Part shown: piece after piece, positions 1-10,810 of the stretch
How the letters are laid out: each line of letters starts with the position of its first letter
Numbering within the stretch: the stretch's first letter is position 1
NCBI RefSeq assembly: GCF_028583425.1
Contig: NC_072791.1
Coordinates: 41,175,368 to 41,239,367, forward strand
Length of the DNA stretch: 64,000 bases
Direction of reading: 5' to 3'
Origin: Eublepharis macularius
Taxonomy: Eukaryota; Chordata; Lepidosauria; Squamata; Eublepharidae
Program-made: the position numbers and the translations under genes
The notes under the pieces: model-generated
Told to the model about the DNA's origin: nothing
The model's input: only the letters and a program-made list of their open reading frames with translations
Databases searched by the model: none

Positions 1-529
1 CCATTTGGGTGATATCATAGACACTAATCATACCCATGTGCTCTGCAACACATTGGGAAGAATTTATTAGTGGCTTCTTAGCTAATTCATGTCTGAGTCA
101 TGTTTCTATTACACCACGATGAAGTCAGTGACATCATTCCCAGCTTGACTATCTATTCCTTAGGGAAAAATTCATTCCTTTGCTCATCTTGGCATTATAG
201 CACCTTTGCTAATGAGTTTATCCAAGTCCTTCTAGTTATAAGCTCATTATGAGAATACCTGATAATAAGTGGATCAAAACAACAGGTCAAAATCCTCTCT
301 GCAGCAGGCTTCAAATTTTGTTTGGGAACCCAGGATTCAGAAGCTTATAACAGGTTCCTCAATGAGAGTATCCTTGAAGGCTTTCCACCACTACTGAGCT
401 TTTGGTCATACTCCTAGAGGAATGTACCCTTTCTCAAGCTGACAAACCTGTCTGTTGATGAGCCCCTAAATGTCGCCCATGAAATGCCTGAGCATTCCAG
501 AGCACATTAGAACCATGGCAGTGAGTGTT
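1..529. other. no gene seen
   Basis: Unremarkable AT-rich sequence without a recognisable coding exon, RNA gene or clear mobile element. Short open frames here have no family resemblance. Confidence 0.5.
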
Positions 530-797
530 CTTTATTTGGTGTAGTGGTTAAGAGTGCGGAACTCTAATCTGAAGAGCCAGGTTTGATTCCCCAGTCTTTC
601 ACTTGAAGCCAGCTGGGTGACCTTGGGCACGGCTCTCTGGAGCTCTCTCAGCCCCACCCACCTCACAGGGTGTTTGTTGTGGAGATAATAGTAACATACT
701 TTGTAAACCGCTCTGAGTGGGCATTAAATTGTCCTGAAGGGTAGTATAAACATTGAATGTTGTTGTTATTGTTGTTATTGTTGTTATTGTTATTATT
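530..797 (+). repeat. tRNA-derived SINE with GTT/ATT tail
   Basis: The head reads TTTGGTGTAGTGGTTAAGAG, like a tRNA A box, and is followed by GGTTTGATTCC at about 580-590, which matches a pol III B box. The body has the squamate-type run CCAGCTGGGTGACC, then TCTCTCAGCCCCACC, then GTAAACCGCTCTGAG. The copy ends in a (GTTATT) microsatellite at about 759-797. The same family recurs at 23498-23745. It is a retrotransposed copy and not a functional tRNA gene. Confidence 0.85.
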
Positions 798-798
798 C

Positions 799-881
799 AT
801 ATAGAGTAACTCGTTCTTTAAGGTGCTACTGGACCCAAATCTTCCTCTTCTACTTCAGACCAAGATGGCTACCCATTTGAA
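799..881 (+). repeat. fragment of Penelope-type 3' tail
   Basis: TTAAGGTGCTACTGGACC followed by CTTCTACTTCAGACCAAGATGGCTACCC resembles the conserved tail seen after the Penelope-like element at 60.68 kb (TTAAAGGTGCTACTGGACTC). It directly abuts the SINE. It is too short to say whether it is an independent insertion. Confidence 0.5.
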
Positions 882-1236
882 ATTCTTTTATCATGTATGT
901 ACCCTAGAAAGTTTCAATGGAAAGTGTATATTTGGGGGCAATATGGAGTGACAGCAGGGCTTTTCCTGGACACAGGAAGTACATACTTATGTACTTGTAA
1001 CACCCCTATTCTCACAGCCAGGAACACTTCTTGAACCCTAATGCATATTATGTCCTATTAGGCAAGGTTGAAGGTTCTTCCATTTTTCTTTTCCATTTTT
1101 CTGTCCCCTCTATCAAATTTATCTTTTTTTTTCCTTTAAGAAAAACCCTTAATATAATCTGCTGCCAATTATGGCAGTTGGTGAGTGGATGGGTGGGTCC
1201 GTGTGAACAAGATGGAAAGATAGTCAGCTGCTTTGC
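882..1236. other. no gene seen
   Basis: No recognisable exon or repeat. There is a T-rich stretch at about 1080-1140. The short open frame here is not family-like. Confidence 0.45.
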
Positions 1237-1328
1237 AAGGTGGAGTCTATGACATTATACCCCACTGACATCCTTCCCCATTCCCGAGCCCTACTTTCCT
1301 CAGGCACCACCCCCAAATCTCCAGGAAA
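1237..1328 (-). repeat. partial MITE of the GTTGCCAACTC family
   Basis: The reverse complement reads CCTGGAGATTTGGGGGTGG, then GGGGTATAATGTCATAGACTCC. This is the body of the short repeat found also at 34.19 kb and around the Penelope element at 43.8/45.4 kb. Both TIRs are missing here. Confidence 0.6.
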
Positions 1329-1448
1329 TGGCCTTTTTTATTGCCGTTGCACACTGTGTCAACATTTTCAGTGAGTTATCTACCACAGCTCCAAGATCTC
1401 TCTCTTGGTCAGTCTCCACTAGTTTGGACCCCATCATTGTGTATTTAT
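1329..1448 (-). pseudogene. CR1-like LINE reverse transcriptase, 3' fragment
   Basis: The minus-strand translation contains TMMGSKLVETDQERDLGAVV and DNSLKMLTQCATAIKKA, the C-terminal segment of a CR1/L2-group non-LTR reverse transcriptase. The fragment is the downstream continuation of the LINE at 13923-14844, whose last visible residues are MHIGAKNLKYKY. The two halves are separated by the hAT transposon at 1449-13922 and share the GTATTTAT duplication. It is a dead fragment. Confidence 0.85.
1441..1448. repeat. target-site duplication, left copy (GTATTTAT)
   Basis: An identical octamer lies at 13923-13930, immediately outside the other hAT end. Eight-base duplications are the hallmark of hAT integration. 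Confidence 0.9.
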
Positions 1449-1467
1449 TAGGGGTGTGCAAGGAAAA

Positions 1468-1665
1468 AACTTTCGGCTTTCTTGTTTCGGGATTACCCGA
1501 AACAAGATTCTCTACCGTCATTAGCCGAAAGCCGAAACAAGAATCTCTTTCGGGATTCGGGATTCGGCATTATTTCGGCATTCTTTCGGGATTCTTTCGG
1601 GTTTTTTTGCTGGGAAAATGCCTCCGTCTTTCAGGACGCCTGGAGGAGGCATTTTCCCACCAAAT
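1468..1665. repeat. hAT left subterminal motif cluster and hairpin
   Basis: At 1468-1600 there are at least eight TTTCGGG/TTTCGGC or inverse CCGAAA motifs. They are followed by a hairpin at about 1611-1660 with arms GGGAAAATGCCTCC and GGAGGCATTTTCCCA. The right end (13690-13915) has the same arrangement, so these are likely transposase-binding sites and a transposition-competence structure. Function is inferred from hAT elements in general. Confidence 0.75.
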
Positions 1666-1882
1666 AAGCCCAAAATTGGTGGGGACCTTCCTCTAACCCT
1701 TCTCTAACAACTACCCAAGTTTCAGACAGATTGGACTTTGGGGGGCCATGTTATGGCCCCCCAAAGCAGGTCCCCCCATCCTCCCCATTAGAAAGCAAAG
1801 GAGCAGCATATTGTTAGCATGCTGCTGCTAATCTCTCTTCATTATTTCCTATGGGGAAAAAATGAAGAGGCAGGCTTCCTTT

Positions 1883-2200
1883 GCCAGGGGTGGCATTTTG
1901 CATGCAAAATGCCCCCCAGCCCTCAGGGGCCCTTCTACCACCCCTCCTCCCACCCCCCACCAAGGCTCAGCCTGCTCCCACTTGGGGGGGCCATTTCATG
2001 GCCTCCCCAAGTAGGTGCTCTAATCTCTACCACTGACAGCTGGGGGAGGCTTGTGTTGCCAGGGGTGGCATTTTGCATGCAAAATGCCCCCCAACCCTCT
2101 GGGGCCCTTCTCCCACCCCTCCTCCCACCCCCCACCAAGGCTCAGCCTGCTCCCACTTGGGGGGGCCATTTCATGGCCTCCCCAAGTAGGTGCTCTCAGC
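1883..2200 (+). repeat. two direct units of about 175 bp with a 21-bp palindrome
   Basis: Units begin at 1883 and 2058 with GCCAGGGGTGGCATTTTGCA. Each contains the perfect palindrome centred on GCATTTTGCATGCAAAATGC and a C-rich stretch ending CTTGGGGGGGCCATTTCATG. Partial units recur at about 2880-3040 and 3044-3121. No coding function is evident, and the open frames across it follow the repeat. Confidence 0.8.
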
Positions 2201-2504
2201 CCCTAAAGTCCACCCCTCACAGCCCCACACAAACCCAGTTCCCCCACCCCAGCTGCCACACACAGACCCAAATCCCCCCAGTAGCCCCTCACAGACCCAA
2301 ATCCACCCCCACCTGCCCCACACCCACCATAACCCCAGGAACAGGCTGGCCTGCCCTCCCCTTTTGGGAACCCCTAAACTCTCTTTCCCAGGGCAGTTCT
2401 GCACAGACAAGGGGTGCCACAATGGTGGCAGTGCCAAATCGTCCCTGGGAAAGAGCACCTGCCCTGGCACACAGACAACCACCCCCCTGACCCCCCCACC
2501 ACCC

Positions 2505-2878
2505 GCAGAGAAGGCTGGCCAGCCTGCCCCATTGTTCCCTATGCTGGGAACCAACCTCCCATCAAAGAAGGGAACACAGACACACAATCATTAAGTTTAA
2601 AAAACCTTTATTTTCTCATTTTCAAATTACAAGTGGTCAACAAATCACAACATATTACACTTATTGTCCCTCATAGCACAACACAACACAATTAACTACA
2701 CATCAGAGAATCTTAAACACAATTTTTTTTTGAAATGGACAAACAGTAAAGTTTTGAACATTACAACAGGTCACATAGTGAGCGGGCACAACAGGGCATG
2801 GAAACAGAAGATGATCATAATAACTACCAGCCTAATACAACTCTCCCTCCATAACATGACTTAATGGGGGGGAACCAC
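2505..2878 (+). repeat. direct duplication, copy A
   Basis: From GGCTGGCCAGCCTGCCCCAT through CTCCCTCCATAACATGACT this block is almost identical to about 5540-5890, with only a handful of substitutions or indels by eye over roughly 350 bp. Weaker similarity extends upstream (2190-2350 versus 5388-5540), where copy B lacks about 160 bp. Confidence 0.85.
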
Positions 2879-3239
2879 AGCAACAAAATCCCCCCCAACC
2901 CTCTGGGGCCCTTCTCCCACCCTTCCTCCCATCCCCCCACCAAGGCTCAGCCTGCTCCCACTTGGGGGGGGCCATTTCATGGCCTCCCCAAGTGGGTGCT
3001 CTGCTCTCATCTCTACCACTGACAGCTGGGAGAGGCTTGTCTTGCCAGGGGTGGCATTTTGCATGCCAAATGCCACCCTCACCCTCAGGTGCCCTTCTCC
3101 CACCCTTCCCCCCACCCCCCACCACATGCATTCCTTGACAATCAAGAAATCTGGAGTTAAATATAATGTGCATGTAAGTCCCTCAAAGACAGAAGCAATA
3201 TGGAGGTAATGACCCATTTGATTTCCACAACCTCAGACA

Positions 3240-3500
3240 CAATTAGGGATCCGTTTCCCCTTGGTGGGGGATCCCCCACTCTCACCTATCACCCCGAAGG
3301 GGGAAAGTCAGTGAATGAGCCTTCAAGGTACGCTCCAGGGGCTGCTGCCGTGATGTCACTGATGTCATCTGGCTGCCCTGAGAGTATGCCTGTGCTTTGC
3401 AGTGGGCTGATTTGGGCCCTACAGGCCAAAGCAGGATCCCTTGTGGCCCAAATCTGCCTGCTGTGAATTGTGCGTGCTCCCCAGCCTTGTGTGATGATCA
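3240..3500 (+). repeat. dispersed repeat with GGATCCC core
   Basis: It contains GTGGGGGATCCCCCACTC, then CCTGTGCTTTGCAGTGGGCT followed by GATTTGGGCCCTACAGGC. The block at 58210-58440 carries the same motif order (GGGGGATCCCCTGC, then CCTGTGCTTTGCAGCAAGCC, then GATTTGGGCC). This is an unnamed interspersed family; its class is not determined. Confidence 0.65.
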
Positions 3501-3869
3501 CATCACCTCCTAGAACAGACATCATCATGCCAGAGCATTGCCATTAAATGATCATGCGTGTGTGAACAGACCCTAAGTATCCTGTAGGCTTCAGTGATGG
3601 TATAGTAATGTTTTCACTCACATTATAGAGAGAGAGAGAGACAGAGAAGGGGGGGAGGCACTGAAACTAGATTATTTCTTCTATTTTACTGTCCCCTTCC
3701 AAAGCCAGGGTGGCATTGGCACAATGCCCCCCTCCCCCCGGCCAGAGCCTTAGTACCAGTATGCATTGACAGGCCCATGCATCATAGTCCTTTTTGAGAC
3801 CCAGCCAAGTTGTGCCTTTTGGAGAAAAATGTTCAAGTTGCTGGTGGGGGTATGAACAATTTTTAGATA

Positions 3870-4345
3870 TCCACTGTAGTGCAATGGCTAGAGAGTTGGT
3901 CTAGAATCTGGCAGACTCTGATTCTGTGCCTTGTAGGCTTGATGGATGTTCTTGGCTCAGCCTAAGTAAACAATTGTGTTGTGTTTTCCAGAGGCAGTCT
4001 AGGTGATTTTGGGGCCCTGGACAAATGTTCTGGACGGGGCCCCAGAACCAGTGCCGCCCCACCACTGGCTCCTTGCCAAGGCCAAGCAATTTGGTCACCT
4101 AGGCCCCAGATAGAGTGGGCAGGAGTGCGTTGTTTCCTTCCTCCCCCCCCCTCCACCCCCTCCAACAACTAAGAAGGCCATCGGTGGATGTAGTCACTCC
4201 AATGTGAGGCATGGAGCAGCTGTCTATTGTTAGCCTGGTTGTGATGAGGGTGAAACAAATCAAGGGAGAACAGCAATGTGTAAACCACTCTAGGTTCCCA
4301 TGGGGGAGAAAACCGGGGCATAAGATAAACCTTTAATTTGGTGGG
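3870..4345 (+). repeat. diverged tRNA-SINE, interrupted
   Basis: The head (GCAATGGCTAGAGAGTTGGTCTAGAATCTGG) resembles the tRNA part of a squamate SINE. The body and tail (TTGTGATGAGGGTGAAAC, GTGTAAACCACTCTAGG, TTCCCATGGGGGAGAAAACC) resume at about 4225-4345. An unrelated segment of roughly 180 bp lies between them. Confidence 0.55.
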
Positions 4346-5539
4346 GAGGGGGTATATACATTTTATGTGTATGTGTCTGTATGTTTTATGCATTCAAATC
4401 ACTTGTGGTGTACTTTAGAATTATATTGAGCTCCACAGTATCCCAAAAACCTTGTCCATGTATTGCAAACCGAAGTCAATCTACCACATCTAGGGTATTC
4501 TTCTTTTCCCTACTGCCTTCAATTTTTCTTAGCATTATTGTGTTTTCTAGTGAACCTTGTCTTCTCATGATGTGACATAAGCACTATCATCAATTGATAT
4601 CTTCAAGGGAGAAAGCAGGCCTGATTTGGTCTGGATGCCACTTACATGTCTTTTTCGGAGTCCATGGTACATGTAAATTGAAACTTTCTTCCCACTTCAC
4701 AGTGTGAATGCTTTTTCCTCCTATGAGCTTTGTCTAAATTTTACTGTACTGATACTGCTCATTTGGCCAAAAGGCCTGCCCTTGATCAATGCCACATTAA
4801 ATACTTCATAATAAAAAAATGTTTTTAGAACCATTTAAAAGTGTCCTTAAGTGCCATACGCTGATTTAAAAAAACATAAGCTAAATGTTTGGGAACACAA
4901 CCAGATATGTGAATGACTGAAATGCAGCCCAATCCCACTGCTACTTAAAATCCATTTTTGATGGAGGTCTGGATTGTCTTACATTGGTGTCATTGGGCTT
5001 GGAATCAGGAACCTGGAAGCGTTCCATGGGGGCTACAACTTTCATGCCAAGGCTAAGAGGGTGGGAACAGGATCTCTCTGGGGTGGCAAACTCTGGCCTT
5101 GGAAGTTACTGGCAATTTGGGGGTGGGACTTGTGGAAAGGAAAATCTGAGTAGGGATCTCCCCCAGAATCCATGGTCCGCATTTGCCCTCTAAAGAGATT
5201 GCCCTTGGAAGCAGCCAGTTTCTCTGTAGGGAACTACTCTCTCTAACCTGAACTCAAGCCCAACCAGGAGTTTGGCAGCCCTAGGAAAATTTCAGAAAAA
5301 GATGGCAAAGGAGGGCCAGCAACTGATAGAGGCATGGAAGCCCACACCAGGACAGTAGCAGGGGCCTACTTGGGCACAAGGGACAACCAGTGCTCTCATC
5401 CCCCATAGTCCACTCCTTACAGCCCCACACAAACCCAGTTCCCCCACCCCAGCTGCCACACACAGACCCAAATCCTCCACTCAGCCCCTCTCAGAACCAA
5501 AACCACCCTCAGCTGCCCCACACCCAGTACCCCAGGAAC

Positions 5540-5890
5540 AGGCTGGCCAGCCTGCCCCATTGTTCCCTATGCTGGGAACCAACCTCCCATCAAAGAAGGG
5601 AACACAGACACACAATCATTAAGTTTAAAAAACCTTTATTTTCTCATTTTCAAATTACAAGTGGTCAACAAATCACAACATATTACACTTATTGTCCCTC
5701 ATAGCACAACACAACACAATTAACTACACATCAGAGAATCTTAAACACAATTTTTCTTTTGAAATGGACAAACAGTAAAGTTTTGAACATTACAGCAGGT
5801 TACATAGTGAGCGGGCACAACAGGGCATGGAAACAGAAGATGATCATAACTACCAGCCTAATACAACTCTCCCTCCATAACATGACTAAA
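5540..5890 (+). repeat. direct duplication, copy B
   Basis: Nearly identical partner of 2505-2878, including the AAGTTTAAAAAACCTTTATT stretch. It lies about 3 kb away in the same orientation, inside the hAT element. Confidence 0.85.
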
Positions 5891-6175
5891 TGGGGGGGGG
5901 GGAACCACTGCAACAGGGTCCAGCAGAACCTATGTCATTTCCTGTGGCTGTGCTTTCAGTTCAGACACACAAAGCTGAACTGGGCACTTCCAAGGCACTG
6001 GACAATGGTATTTCTGGAGCAGTTCTGCAGAGGTCTCCCCCCACCCCCACACCAGCCTCAGAATTTACCTGGGAACATCCGTGAGAGATCATCATTGGCC
6101 GGTGCCCATCCACCACTCTACCCGCATCCCCCAACCATGCAAACCCAACATTAACATCAAATTTTTTTTTTTTAA

Positions 6176-6420
6176 ACATGAACATTCAATCAACTTTTAA
6201 AAAACATAATCACAACATTTTTTTTTGGTTTTTTTTCCTTTTTTTTACATGAACAGAACATCAACTTTTAAAAAACATAATCACAACATTTTTTTGGGTT
6301 TTTTTTCCATGAACATTCAATCAACTTTTAAAAAACATAATCACAACATTTTTTTTTGGTTTTTTTCCCTTTTTTTTACATGAACGGAACATCAACTTTC
6401 AAAAAACAGTACAACAATTC
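6176..6420 (+). repeat. four short tandem units, A/T-rich
   Basis: The motif CAACTTTTAAAAAACATAAT occurs at 6191, 6262, 6322 and, diverged, at 6393. Copies are separated by poly-T and by CATGAACATTCAATC or CATGAACAGAACAT. Spacing alternates between about 71 and 60 bp, so two sub-unit lengths are present. Confidence 0.8.
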
Positions 6421-6756
6421 TTCTACAATTTTTTTTTACAAGGATTTCATCTGATAAAAACACCTAAGCAATCCCTATCTAACCTGTTTCTCCCTCCAGT
6501 AGCAATCCATGTTTCTGGGGCATTATTTCTCATAATAAATTTGGTCCCACAGGGTATGTCTCAGTGATGGGAGATGTTTTGAATACCCTGGGGGGGGGGC
6601 TTTCAAATTGCTGGGTGTTTTCCCTTTGCCACTGGTTCCTAACCACCCTCCCTCTACTGGCCGGTTTTAACTGTATATACAGGGTTTTATACAGGGGAGA
6701 GCGCGATTCCAAAGGATTGGACTCATAGAGGATGCAGGCCACAAGTTGGGCTCACC

Positions 6757-9496
6757 TCAGTCACTCTGGAAGTCCAGTCCTGAGAAATCGAAGAGGCGAG
6801 AGTTGACCTTCAGGAAGGTCAACTGCTCGACTCTCCATGGGAGAAGGCGAGTGCGATGTGGGCCGACAATGTCGCCCGCATGTGAAAAGACGCGCTCGCT
6901 CTCCACGCTCGTCGGAGGGCATGAGAGCAGCCGCTGCGCCTCGAGGGAGAGGTCCGGCCAGACCGACTCCTTCCTGGCCCAGTAGCTGAGCGGATCGGTG
7001 GAGAGCGACTCGCAGGGCTCCGCGAGGTAGTCCCTGACCATCGCCTCCGCCGGATCCTCTCTCACGGTCCTCACGACCCCAGAGGGGACGAGGGCCCACC
7101 GGAGCATCTCCATCTCCATCGGCACTCCGGTGGTGGCCTCGGGGGGGGCCTGCGCAGAGGGGGCGTCAGAGGGACCCGCACGGCAGGGCCCCTCTTGCGT
7201 CCCCCCTGTCGACAGGCGTCCCCTCTTGGCCTGCCTGCGCCTCACCCAAGAGCAGAGCCCGTCTCTGGCTTGGGTGAGGTTCCCGTCCCGCTCGGCGAAA
7301 GTGCCCTTTATGCGCGGGTCACACATGGTCGCCAACATGTATGACTCTTCCTTAGTGAGAGGAGTTAGCCTGGCAGCTATGCCCTGCTGCAGCCTTCTCA
7401 CTAATGCGCGCACCGCTGGAACAAGGTCAGCACGGGGCGCGACCCGGTCTGCAAGGGTGGCCAGATTCCTCTGGAGCGTGTGCACCAGGGGAATGACCAG
7501 ACCGAGGGTCGCCGTGTCTGACGAGACCGCCACAGTGAAGTCCTTGAAGGGCTTCAGGACCTCCACTGTCTGGGTGATGGTGAGCCAATCCTCCCGGCTG
7601 AACTCACCCACCTGACTCGCACCGCGGTTCTCGGAGAGCCACGCGTGGAGTGCGGCCTGCTGCTCCACCAAGCGCTCAAGCATGGCGCAGGTGGAGTTCC
7701 AGCGAGTGCTGACGTCAGTGATCAGAGCGTGCTCTGGCACACCTGTCCTGACCTGTGTCTGGCGCAGTTCGTGCGTGGCCTTCACGCTGCGCGAGAAGTG
7801 ACCCGTGAGCCTCCGACATTTCTGGACAAGTAACTGGAGTTCACGGGTCCGGGTATCCACGGGTTCCTTCGAGGAGCCCAACCCCAGCGCATCTCTCACC
7901 ACTAGGTGAAGCTTGTGAGCGGCACAGTAGACGCTCTCTCGGCTCACTAGATGCGCCGCTGCCCTCATGTTCTTGCCACCGTCCGTCACCATGCATCCCA
8001 CGGTGGCGGGTCCCTGGCCTATCCACTCGTCCAACTGTCTCCTTAAGGTGGCAGCGATGTTCTCCGCCGTGTGGGACACGTCGAGCACCTCGGCGTGAAG
8101 CAAGGCCTTGCAGTAGCCGGCCTGGCGGTCTCGCATCCTTCCCTGTCTAGCTGTGCTAGGCACCTCCCCCCCGGCCCCCACCCAGAACCGACTCGGGTTC
8201 CCACCAGTGAGCAGTAAGCGAGAGGTACGCTTGCTGCACACTTGGGCAGGTCCAGATGTCCGATGTGAAGTGCACAGTTCTCCCGGCAACCCGGGACAGC
8301 TGTGCCTTCACATGATCCCTGGCAGCCCTGTAAAACGAGGGCACCACCGATCTGCTCAACGACGTGCGAGCAGGGACGGCGTACCAGGGAAAGCAATCTT
8401 GGAGCAGCCCTGAGAAGCCGAAGTCTTCAACTACGGAATACGGTTGCCCATCCACTGCTATCATGTTGACGATGTGGCGCGTGATGCGCCTGCTCGCCCT
8501 CCGGATCCCCTCTCTGGGCACACTAGCGCCCTGCATACCAAGCATCTCCGGGAGAGAGGCTTGGCGTCCCTTTCCTGCAGGTACCCTTGGGGGGAGAGCA
8601 CCAGAGGAGCCTGCCTCCTTCTGGCTAGCTGGCGGCCGTGCGGCGCCACTCGAACCCTCCTCCCGAAGAAGCACCGCCTGGTGGTGCCTCTTCATATGGT
8701 ACCTCATCCCAGACGTGGAGAGATGCCACACATCTTTGCCACGGCTGACGCGCTGCCTACAATGCAGGCACAGGGCTGCTCGGGGATCCTCCGTTGTCTG
8801 GAAGTGCTTCCAGATTTCGGAGGAAAAGGGCATCCCACGCTTCCCAGGAGAAGCGCGTTCGGGACCACCCTGCGGCACCTCCTGTGAGGTGCTCTGGCCG
8901 GACACACCGTGTCCCACTCTCGGCCGGGCAGGTGGGGATGGACGAGGCTGAAGGGGCAGAGATGTGGGCTCTTCCACCACAGTCTCTGCCTCTTCCTCCC
9001 GCGTCCTCTCCTCCTGCACAGCCGCGAGAGGCCTGCTGCTGGCCTCAGAGGAAACTGGGGTGGACCGCCCCAGGGGGGGTCTCACGGGCAGTTCCTCCAA
9101 CATCCTCCGGGTTCCTGGGGTGAGCGGGAGCGCAGGGAAAGTCATGTGCTCCGCGCCCATCCCAGGAGACACCACATGCTGCCCCTCCTCCAGCAGCTGG
9201 CTCGCAACCACTGGAGGAGGAGGAGCCTCAGCAGCAGGCCCCTGCCCAGTGCCAGCCCCTGCCTCACGCACCCGGGTTGGGGGTGGCCCTCCAGCAGCTG
9301 CCTCAGGAAAGAGAGTCTTGCGAACCCTCTTCCTGTCACCAGAAGCCAGGCTGGTGAACGGCAGCAGCGCAGGGGAGGGCCTCCTCCGCTCAGATGGAGG
9401 GGCTGCCGCAGCAGTCCCCCTCCCCCTCCCCTCCTCCCCTCTAGATTTCTCCCTAGCCTTTCCCCCGGGGCCCCTCTCTGCTTTCCTCTCCGACAT
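6757..9496 (-). pseudogene. hAT transposase with N-terminal BED finger, one frameshift
   Basis: The start is the ATG at 9494-9496 (MSERKAERGPG), preferred to an upstream TTG. The low-complexity Pro/Ala-rich N-terminus is followed by a BED-type zinc finger near residues 226-272 (W, CLHC, then H-x3-H). The DDE core follows: HFTSDIW gives the first Asp, CMVTDGGKNM the second, SVESERVF the Glu. The CAAHKLHLVV (C...H) and STRW motifs typical of hAT lie between, and the dimerisation region PTSVESERVFSHAGDI closes the protein. The first frame ends at 8156 and the second begins upstream of that point. One base must be gained or lost near the run of seven C at 8166-8172 for the frames to join. Otherwise no stops interrupt it. 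The protein would excise and reinsert the element in the nucleus. The frameshift may be real decay or a homopolymer sequencing error. Confidence 0.85.
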
Positions 9497-9860
9497 ACTT
9501 TCCCCTCCCAAATTCAACCCTAACTAATCAGAAAAGATTTAGAAAACAAAGGTCAACTTTGTTTTCAAGACCTAACTAACCTGCTCTAAATCTGTGCTTC
9601 TAGTGGCTCTGTGACTTGGAGATGAACAATCAAGTGCCTTTTTAAGCAACCCTATTTATGTCAGGGAACCTGAGCCTGCCAATCAGCTGAATTCCTCTGG
9701 AATTGAGCTGGCCCTAAACCCCAATAACAGGTGACAAAGCCTTAAACACTCACACACTAGTATGCCCGGGCCGGCCTGGCACCACCACGGGTGCCAGAGA
9801 TGGGCAGTGGAACCCTAGTTATGGGGGCACTAATGGGAAGCCTATTGACAGCTATTACAA

Positions 9861-9894
<34 letters not shown>

Positions 9895-10810
9895 TTCAAA
9901 CCTAACACTCACTCACTAATGCTTTCCCTGCTGAGTCCCTATTTAGTTTTTTAAAAAAAACTAGGCTCGGTTTCCCTAATAATTATGTTGAGGGCAATTA
10001 TCCACTGATCACCTACCAACTGGCCTACCTACCTAAGAGACACTATTTAGCGGGACCGATGTATCTGTGGTATGTCGGTGCGGGGTGTGGATGTGGTGTT
10101 TTGAAGATGAGCCTCCCCCCTCCCAAGCTAGCAAGAACCCACCCCCAAGGCCACCCAAATGTGAACCCGGACTCGCTCACAGTAACACCAGTCCTGCAGT
10201 CCAGCGATGTTCAGGCGGTCTTGCAGCTGGTCCTCCTCTCCTCCACGATGCTGTCAAGAAAATTGGAAATGTTAGCAGAGTCAACACCACACGCCGCACA
10301 CGCAACCCCAAAATTCAAGGCCCCGTTGCACAAGCCAAGTCAGCCCCCCCCCCTTAAAGGCTAGGGCCAACCAGCAGCAAAACAAAACACATCCACCCAG
10401 CAGAGCTTCTGGCCTGTGCAGGCCAGAAGCTGGCACACTCATTTTTTAGTCCTGTGAAACAGCAGTTCATGCCCACCCCACACTCAAACTTGAAAAATGA
10501 AACATGAAAGAAAGCAGGCACTGCGATCAATGCTGGCCCCCCTAACCCCCAAACAATATCCTCTTGCCCAACCAGAAAATGCCCCCCCCCCGGCCCAAGC
10601 CATAAAGACAGAGCCAAAGCATATGCTCGCAGGTAGGCACAGCAGCAGACATAAGCTCAAAAACCAAATTTAACAACAACCCTACCAGTCCACCAGTGCA
10701 GATGTCCAGCAATGTTGATCCTCCACGCAGAGATCTGCAGGCCGATGTCCACCAAGTGCAGTCCAGTCCAGAAGAGGTCCACCAACGATAAACAACCTGA
10801 ATGTGAAGCA
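9497..10810. other. hAT interior upstream of the transposase
   Basis: No second gene is recognisable. A (TA)n run lies at about 9866-9891. GC-rich modules containing GTCCAG and GATCCTCCA recur at about 10190-10260, 10690-10790 and 13200-13270, showing internal duplication. The transposase promoter should be here, but no confident TATA box could be assigned. Confidence 0.5.

Larger units (their letters stand above)
3121..5375. other. non-hAT block inside the transposon
   Basis: This stretch between the two direct copies lacks the C-rich hAT-type repeats and instead looks like ordinary genomic DNA. It holds a dispersed repeat (3240-3560), a SINE (3870-4345) and a diverged MITE-like segment (5086-5283). 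No exon is recognisable. It may be captured host DNA or the remains of later insertions. Confidence 0.6.
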